Source: Corylus avellana (taxonomy: Eukaryota > Streptophyta > Magnoliopsida > Fagales > Betulaceae). Taken from it: a stretch of DNA of 64,000 nucleotides. The position numbers and the translations under genes were made by a program. Positions within the stretch are counted from its first letter, which is position 1. Each line of letters starts with the position of its first letter. The DNA lies in contig NC_081543.1 of NCBI RefSeq assembly GCF_901000735.1, positions 27,857,515-27,921,514 on the forward strand, read 5' to 3'. Below the pieces are notes generated by a model that had not been told where the DNA came from, did no database searches, and saw only the letters and a list, made by a program, of their open reading frames with translations. This document shows positions 57,573 through 64,000 of this stretch, piece by piece.

Positions 57573-59331
57573 AGGAAATTCAATATGGCGAAAAAGTTGG
57601 AAGTGTTAACGTGCATTTTCATTCAAGCTACTCCGAAGTCTTTGGATTAATAACTATTCCCAATAATCTTCTTTAATGGGTTTTCTTGAACAACGTGACC
57701 GGTTAAATCAAGATTCATTTTATAGTATTCTAAATCAAATTTTACACATTCACTTGTGTATATATCACTGCATTATGCACCGTTAAATATAGCAAAATAA
57801 AATTTTAACCGTAAAATTAAAGCTCTCCCTTTCACTTATTCCATATGTACAGCTGTTTCAGTATATATATATATATGTGTGTGTGTATTTTTTTTTTTTA
57901 AAAAGGAAAAATTCTTCTATTTCAATTCCATCCTCTTATAAAGAAAGATTTTAATTTGTATATATTTGCCATTTGGTTAGGAGTTCCATTTGGACGCTAC
58001 CCAAATGGACGCTGAAGGCCCATATTAGCGTCCACTTTGAAAGTGGACGCTAATACTTAAGCATTAGGGTCCACTTTAGTGGACTCTAAAGATTAGGTAG
58101 AAAAATAAAAAATAAATAAATAAAATAAAAATTGCTGCCCAGCGTCCACTAAAAGTGGATGCTGAAAACCCATTATTCGCGTCCACTTTCAAAGTGGACA
58201 CTAATACTCAAGCCTTAGGGTCCACTTTAGTGGGCCCTAAAGATTATGTAGAAAAATAAAAAAATAAAATTGATGCCCAATAGCGTCCACTAAAAGTGGA
58301 CGCTGAAGACCCATTATTAGCGTCCACTTTCTAATACTTGGGCAAAGTAGACCCTAAAGATTAGGTAGAAAAATAAAAAAATAAAATTGATGCCTAATAG
58401 CGTCCACTAAAAGTGGACGCTGAAGACCCATTATTAGCGTCTGCTTTGAAAGTGGACGCTAATACTTAAGTAGTGGACCCTAAAGATTAGGTAAAAAAAA
58501 AATTAAAAAAATTAAAAAAATGGAGTTTGGCTTCCCTTCAGAAAAAAATTTCTAGAATTCTCGTGTGAAAGTATATAGTTAAATAGCATATTGTTTGTAT
58601 AAATTAAGTGGTTTTTGCGTGGTTAGATTCGCTATGTTTGGTTAAAAAATAATGATTAAGCTCCAAAATCAATACTTTTTTTTTTATTAATTTAAACTTT
58701 CAAAATAATTAATAATTTATTATGATGGTATCAGATAAATTTTCTTAAACAACAATTTGTTTGTAATAGCGGTACTATTTATCTCGACGAAAATGAAACT
58801 CAGAGTAGTCTTCGTATATAATAATTTAGTTTGAAATTGGAAAACTGGGGACTTCAAATATGTCCCCATCATTGACAGCATTACAATGTTGATTAATATT
58901 GACATTAACTACCTTTAATTACAAGATATTTTTTGTATGTGAGCAAATCCCCTTTATTTTGATCATCTTTTTTTGGTTATTGACTTTTGCGTATATAGAT
59001 ATGTATATATGATGGAGGAAATTTAATATGGCGAAAAAGTTGAAAGTGTTAACGTGCATTTTCATTCATGCTACTCCGAAGTCTTTGGATTAATAACTAT
59101 TCCCAATAATCTGCTTTTTTGGATTTTCTTGAACAAGGTGACCGGTTAAATCAGGATTCATTTTATAGTACTCTAAATCAAATTGTACACATTCACTTGT
59201 GTATATATCACTGCATTATTTAAAATTTTCAAATAAAGTGACACAATATGCACCGTTAAATATAACAAAATAAAATTTTAACCGGAAAATAAAAGCTCTC
59301 CCTTTCACTTATTTCATATGTACAATTGTTT

Positions 59332-59395
<64 letters not shown>

Positions 59396-59490
59396 TTTTT
59401 AAAAAGGAAAAATTCTTTTATTTCAATTCCATTCTCCTAAAGAAAGATTTTAATTTGTATATATTTGCCAATTGGTTAGGAGTTCCTTTT
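54486..59490. repeat. Tandem array of about 1.5-kb units (roughly 3.3 copies)
   Basis: The landmark ATATGGCGAAAAAGTTG recurs at about 54510, 56032, 57585 and 59027 (spacing about 1,520, 1,550 and 1,440). Each unit holds, in order: the landmark, a (TA)n(TG)n microsatellite (54817, 56340, 57860, 59334), a block of AGCGTCCAC hairpins (54955-55500, 56495-57060, 57990-58500), an AT-rich part with ATGGTATCAGATAAC, and GACTTCAAATATGTCCCC. The last unit stops near 59490. The same frame of about 60 codons recurs at 55731, 57268 and 58720, but its sequence varies freely and it is unlikely to be a gene. Confidence 0.88.
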
Positions 59491-59902
59491 GGAGGATAAA
59501 GTTTTCATTCGGACTAATTTGAAGAGTTAATTCTCATTTCATAATTCATATTAAATTTTATAGATCTAATAGTGTATATATATTATATGATAAATATATT
59601 GATACCTTATGGAAAGATTTTACACTGTTAAATATAACAAAATAAAATCTAAACTGTAAAATAATTCCTCTCAGTTTTAAGTGAAAATATATTGATACCT
59701 TGCAATTCAATAACCGGCCGTGTGCAAATACGAGGTCATTCCCATAAGAAAACACAAAAGCAAGTAAAAAGAAACAAAACTAAAGACAAATAAAAAGATT
59801 AACTTAAAACATACTAAACAAAATAAAAAGGGTAAATTATGGGGTGCCTCCGTTGAGCGCTAAGTTTAACGTCTTCAGCCAGACGGTGGTCCTTGCTCAC
59901 TG
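59491..59902. other. Intergenic, no feature recognised
   Basis: AT-rich sequence beyond the tandem array. It holds two copies of GTTAAATATAACAAAATAAAA-like phrases shared with the array, then the 3' flank of the gag-like ORF. Confidence 0.5.
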
Positions 59903-60946
59903 CTATCCAGAAGATGATGCTCCTGCAGATGGTGGTAGCAATCGGCTGAGAATGGACTGCATAAATTCTTCTAAGGAGCCTAGGCATTTGTCCATCAATT
60001 CTTTATTTTCCCGAGCCTCATTTCTTTGGCCAGCCAACTCTCTCCGAAGGCCCGCTATTTCTTCACTAAGTGAGCGGTTTCGTGCTTCACGAAAAATTGT
60101 CGAGGCCTCTTCCTCAGCTGCCTCTGGCCCAACTACAGGTTCAATTTCGGCCATCGGCTCGGCCTCATTCTTTTCCGCACTAGCTGCTGGTACTGGAGGT
60201 ACCCGGGGTATGTGGGAGCAGCTCTTGTTCCATTGAGGAATGCCAAATATGGGAGTAGTAGTGACTGGCTCATCAGCTGCGGTACCCTTGATGCCTTTCT
60301 TCCGAAGGATGTAGGAGATTAAGTATGGGAAAGGCAACCCCCATGAATGTGTGGACTCCGCTCCTCCAACGTGCACCTCATTCCAAAATTTGTGAATTTG
60401 GTTCCAAATTATGTCGGGAATGGAGTACCAAACATCTTTAAATACGGAGTCCACAAACCAAAGCCGTTGGGGTAGCTTGGATCGGCTGCCGGCATTATGA
60501 TGGGCATCGGCATATATCCCTTCGCACATGTCCTCAATGATTTCCGCCACGTAGAATCCGGGCGGTTGCTCAGCAAGTTGTGCGGCTTCTGGAGGGTGCT
60601 CATCGTTGCATTGAAGGGTAGCAGCAATGTCGGCCCGTGTTACGTCAATAGCTTTGCCTTGCACTTTGGAAGAAAGGGCAGCCAGCCTGTTGCAGTCATG
60701 AGACCGGTGGGCATAAAACTCGATCACCAATTTTCTGTAAGCAGTGGGGGTGACCGGCTTGAAAAGCTTCTTGAGCCCCCGTCGCTTGAACTCGGCGACC
60801 GCCCATTGAGTCACCTCAAGATTTTGAAAGTCTTCTTGAATGGCGAAGGTGGTCTCAAATAGTAGCTCCCGCTCCTCAAAAGTGGGCGGGGGAAGAATGG
60901 CTTGGGTATCGGACCCTCTGGAGGACGAAGCTCGAGTTCTTGGCAT
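59903..60946 (-). CDS. Gag-like / putative plant transposon protein, 347 aa
   Basis: A single uninterrupted frame with less AT bias than its surroundings. It starts MPRTRASSSRGS, a basic serine-rich beginning often seen in first ORFs of plant Ty3/gypsy (Athila-like) elements. Residues about 25-215 form a conserved-looking globular part with several Trp and aromatic residues (FYAHRSHD, WFVDSVFKDVWYSIPDIIWN), resembling the putative plant transposon protein domain from memory. Residues about 285-335 are a heptad-like coiled coil. It ends Ser-rich. No LTR, protease or pol is seen nearby, so it is an isolated remnant or a domesticated copy. A repeat-derived origin is likely but not proved. Confidence 0.6.
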   Translation of the reverse strand: MPRTRASSSRGSDTQAILPPPTFEERELLFETTFAIQEDFQNLEVTQWAVAEFKRRGLKKLFKPVTPTAYRKLVIEFYAHRSHDCNRLAALSSKVQGKAIDVTRADIAATLQCNDEHPPEAAQLAEQPPGFYVAEIIEDMCEGIYADAHHNAGSRSKLPQRLWFVDSVFKDVWYSIPDIIWNQIHKFWNEVHVGGAESTHSWGLPFPYLISYILRKKGIKGTAADEPVTTTPIFGIPQWNKSCSHIPRVPPVPAASAEKNEAEPMAEIEPVVGPEAAEEEASTIFREARNRSLSEEIAGLRRELAGQRNEARENKELMDKCLGSLEEFMQSILSRLLPPSAGASSSG

Positions 60947-61620
60947 GATGGGCTTGATTGGGGACTTTTGTCGAACACCTAGTGTGCACTAGAGATAGCC
61001 AAAATTGTAAAACAAAGCAACTCCGCTCAAAACCCCCTGCAAAAACACCAAAATCCAACCACAAGAAAGCAATGTGGGTGGATGAACACACATAATTGCA
61101 GAAATATGAGAAAAAAAAAAATGGTTGGGGAAGTGATCGGCGTTGGGGTGTTGATGGGAATGGGGAACGGGGTGTAAAGTAGAGGTGGTGAAAAGTTGGT
61201 GGTATGGTTGCCGGAGAAGAGAACTGTGTGGTGGCTGTGTGGTGTAGGTGGTGAAAAACGGTGGACGAGTAGAGGGAGTGAGGGTGTGCCGGAGGTGCGT
61301 GGGTGCTTGGAAAAGTGTACAGCGCAGGGGAAGAAATATATGTGGGGTATGGGGGAAAGTGACCTAAAATAGGTCACGTGGTGTGCTGTCCGAGTGTGCT
61401 TGATCGCACACATGATGCGATCGGCCAAGGGTGTGCGTGGTGTGGGTGATGTGCGCTTGAACGCACCTAAGGTGCGTTCGATCGCAGTAACAGAATGTTC
61501 AAAGCCAAAATTCGATTACTGTGCTCGAGCGCACCTAAGGTGCGTTTGATCGCAATAACAGAATCTTCAAAGCCAAAATTCCATTATTGCGATCGATCGT
61601 AGAAACGGAATGTAATATAT
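60947..61620. other. Upstream region of the gag-like ORF with GCGATCGA/GGTGCGTT repeats
   Basis: 60947-61375 is G-rich with no gene recognised on either strand. From 61380 to 61600, short repeats of CGCACCTAAGGTGCG (a palindrome at about 61459-61480 and 61529-61545) and AACAGAATNTTCAAAGCCAAAATTC occur two to three times. Confidence 0.5.
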
Positions 61621-61724
61621 ATATATATTTTTTTTCTATTTCTTTTTTTAAAAAAAATTTTTATTACATAATGTACAACAACTTCAATAGTGATACAATC
61701 AAATGATCAAGCGAACTTTATACA

Positions 61725-62345
61725 ATTGTAGGTTCGACCAATCGTCCGATCGATCATAGTGCATTAGTCTCATATATCATGTTAGGATCAAATAATCAAT
61801 TGAACTTGACACATTGAAAGATTGATCGAATGTGCGATCAATTGCCGTGCATTAATTAGTCGAATCAATTGTGATAAAATCATAGTACCAATCTAGTCTA
61901 ATCGATCCTAGTGAATTAGTTTGATTGATCGCGATAGGATCAAGTAACAATCAAAATTGAAACAATTGAAATTAAATGTTCGATCAGACCTCCAATTGGT
62001 CCTACCTAGTGCATTCGTTCGATCGATCGTGATAAGATCAAATGATTGAATAAAATTCAAACAAATTAAATGTTCGATCGAACATCCGATCGATTATAAT
62101 GAATTAGTTCGATTGATCGTGATATGATTAAATGATCGATCAAACATCCGATCGATCCTAATGAATTAGTTCGATTGATCGCGATAGGATCAATCATTCG
62201 ATCAAACATCTGATCGATCATAATGAATTAGTTCGATTGATTGTGATAAGATTAAATGTTCGATCAAACATCCGATCGATCCTAGTGAATTAGTTTGATT
62301 GACTGTGGTATGATCAATTGATAGATCAAACTGGATACAATTGAA
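61725..62345. repeat. 62-bp satellite rich in GATCGATC
   Basis: About nine or ten degenerate copies of a unit like GAATTAGTTCGATTGATCG followed by TGATAAGATCAAATGTTCGA. The clearest copies start near 62099, 62162, 62223 and 62287, giving a period of about 62 bp. Each unit contains CGATCGAT/TCGATCAAACATCCGATCG-type inverted motifs. Confidence 0.8.
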
Positions 62346-63112
62346 GGTTCAATCGAACATTCAATTGAACTTTTAGCTTTTTATATTATCTTAGTGCCTT
62401 AGTTATATTGATCTTATATTACCTTTGGATTTTGTATTATTTTATAATTAATTATAAGATAAATATCAACTTAATGATCTTTATCATAAAAATTTATTAA
62501 ACGGAAATTTTTAGTTAATATTATAATAATAAAAACATATTATAAGAGAAAATTTTAAAATAAATAAATAAAAATTAAAAAAATTGGCCTATTATTTTAA
62601 CAAATAAATAATAAAATAACTGAAAATAAAATAAAAAAATAAAAAAACAAACAATCTTTAAAAAATACAAGAAAACCAATGGGCGAATAAAAACAAAAAA
62701 AGAAAATGTTTTTTGGAATAAATAGTAAATAATTAGTCACTGTAGTTGGCATAAATTACAAATTGCTTCATGTTTTATTAAAATAAAATCAAAGATATGA
62801 CAATTTTAAAAAAAATACAAACCAATGGACGAATAAAAACACAAACAAAAAAAGAAAATGTTTTTTGGAATAAATAATAAATAATTAGTCACTGTAGTTT
62901 GCCTAAATTACAAATTGCTTCATATCGTATTAAAGTAAAATCAAATGTACAAAATTTGACTTCAGGGAATAAACTTTTTTTAAAAAAAAATATCTAAAGA
63001 ACCGTATATTTAATTTTACTTTGTTAAAAGAATAGAGGTATTATAGGAATATAAAAAAATAAGTAGCCTTTTTGATAAAATTTGGTAGTTTGACAGGCTA
63101 CTTTAGTCCATT
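62346..63112. other. AT-rich spacer with a 146-bp duplication
   Basis: Very AT-rich. Two tandem copies of about 146 bp (62657-62805 and 62806-62945) share GAAAATGTTTTTTGGAATAA and ATAATTAGTCACTGTAGTT. No gene. Confidence 0.65.
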
Positions 63113-63246
63113 TTGAACATTGGAGGACTATATTGCAAACAACTCGTAGTTTGGAGGGTTTTTTTTTTTTTTTTAATATTTTTCTCATTTATTTATTTTT
63201 TAAAAAAATACCCCAAGTCGCCACTAATTCATGAGCTGCACAAAAT

Positions 63247-63282
63247 AGTTTACCGCCATCTATTAATAGATGGCGGTAAACT
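63247..63282. repeat. Perfect 36-bp palindrome
   Basis: Centred on TATTAATA, with arms AGTTTACCGCCATC and their complement. It would form a strong hairpin in single-stranded DNA or RNA. It may be the tip of a foldback element, but no target duplication is evident. Confidence 0.85.
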
Positions 63283-63339
63283 GGCGGGTTCTCAAATTTT
63301 CGGAGGTGATTTTTTCACCAAATCCCACGACCTCCCATA

Positions 63340-63550
63340 TATGCCAGCAGCTCATCAATCTCTCACTCTTCCACGGCTCTCTCTCACTCTCACTCTCTCT
63401 CTCTCTCTCTCGATCTCACTCCGGCACAAGTTTCTCTCTCTCTCCAGCAGCTCTAATTTCGGCGCACCTCTCTCTCTACCAGCTCTCACTCCGGCGAACT
63501 TAACGCTCTCCTATAGCTCTCTCTCCGGCGTACCTCTCTTCGGTATGAGT
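63340..63550 (+). promoter_or_regulatory. Possible 5' UTR / first exon of a gene leaving the window
   Basis: Strong CT-rich sequence with (CT)n at about 63386-63410 and repeated CTCTCTCCGGCG phrases. This is the style of plant 5' leaders, and a donor-like CG|GTATGAG follows near 63541. The following 450 bp is T-rich, as an intron would be. No coding sequence is recognised before the window ends at 64000. Confidence 0.35.
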
Positions 63551-64000
63551 TTCTCTTAAACCCTTGAAAACCTTAAATGCCTCTCAATCACTCAAATAGT
63601 ATCCATGAATTGTGATTTGAAGAAATTAAGTATTTGGGTACTTCCTCTCTTCTTCTCTTTCTATTTTTTCCCTACAGAATTGATTGGTTCCATTCAAAAA
63701 CTACCGTGGACCCCTAAATTCTTCTAAATTTCTAGGAACAAATTTGAAAAAAAAAAAAAAAAAAACAAATTGTAATGGGTACTCAGTTGCTATTACTCTG
63801 TTAAAGCAAAGAACTCAGTTTCTATTTTTTTGTATGAATCAGTCAAATTGTTTTGGGTCTTTTTTGTTTTTTTTTAAAAAATTTTTTTTTAACTCTCTAC
63901 TTCTGAGGTAGTTTAGGTTTCAGAAGAATTTTTTTTTTTTATTTTCTAAAATATTTGTAAATTGTTGTATCTTTTGCTGCTGAGTTGCGTCTTGTTTCCT

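Noticed and set aside
63113..63559. 148-codon frame with a hydrophobic start at 63113
   Set aside because: It runs through a T-run, the palindrome and the CT-repeat leader; composition explains it better than coding.

Overview
This window is nuclear DNA from a flowering plant, probably a eudicot. The evidence is GT-AG introns in AT-rich DNA, plant families of CACTA, hAT, Mutator-like and Ty1/copia elements with initiator-Met-tRNA-type primer sites, and a gene family typical of plant secondary metabolism. The species cannot be told from the sequence. Three 100-base N runs (12046-12145, 37459-37558, 50689-50788) show that this is a scaffold of four contigs.

The genic theme is one short-chain dehydrogenase/reductase (SDR) of the menthone/neomenthol or salutaridine reductase type, with five exons (11, 244, 75, 183 and 378 nt). 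Six copies or remnants are present. SDR-1 (minus, 1443-2887) and SDR-3 (plus, 15468-16486, and its exact duplicate at 35853-36871) are pseudogenes. SDR-2 (minus, 9463-11446) has all exons but a damaged splice donor. SDR-4 (plus, 23203-26145) and SDR-5 (minus, 39018-41974) look intact and both encode 296 residues. The second gene is a decayed TFIIE beta subunit gene (minus), seen at 12146-14725 and again at 32177-35100. Its promoter and 5' UTR exon are also found next to SDR-4 and SDR-5. This suggests an ancestral head-to-head TFIIE-beta/SDR pair that was copied several times.

Layout: 1-1442, end of a non-autonomous LTR element inserted in SDR-1; 1443-11446, SDR-1 and SDR-2 with a MITE and a three-LTR tandem retroelement between them; 12146-19378, TFIIE-beta fragment and SDR-3, the latter lying in an inverted copy of the 3285-10640 arm; 20105-26607, CACTA array, TFIIE-beta 5' end and SDR-4; 27542-31053, a long-inverted-repeat Mutator-like element with a nested hAT element; 32177-37458, TFIIE-beta and SDR-3 again, identical to 12146-17073 over the shared part; 37559-44818, a CACTA-derived fragment, then an inverted copy of the SDR-4 arm carrying SDR-5; 44819-52821, a young Ty1/copia element whose 3' part is present twice across a gap; 52969-54485, a complete small CACTA element; 54486-59490, about three tandem 1.5-kb repeats built on CACTA-type hairpin arrays; 59903-60946, a retroelement-type gag-like ORF; 61725-62345, a 62-bp GATCGATC-rich satellite; 63340-63550, a possible 5' UTR of a gene leaving the window.

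Much of the large-scale structure (exact contig-end duplication, two inverted-repeat pairs) could be genuine recent segmental duplication or partly an assembly/haplotype artefact. Read-level evidence is needed to decide. I see no sign of a wholly new biological system. The most notable signals are the palindromic SDR/TFIIE-beta duplications, a copy-number-variable bZIP-type promoter motif, and the CACTA-derived tandem repeats.
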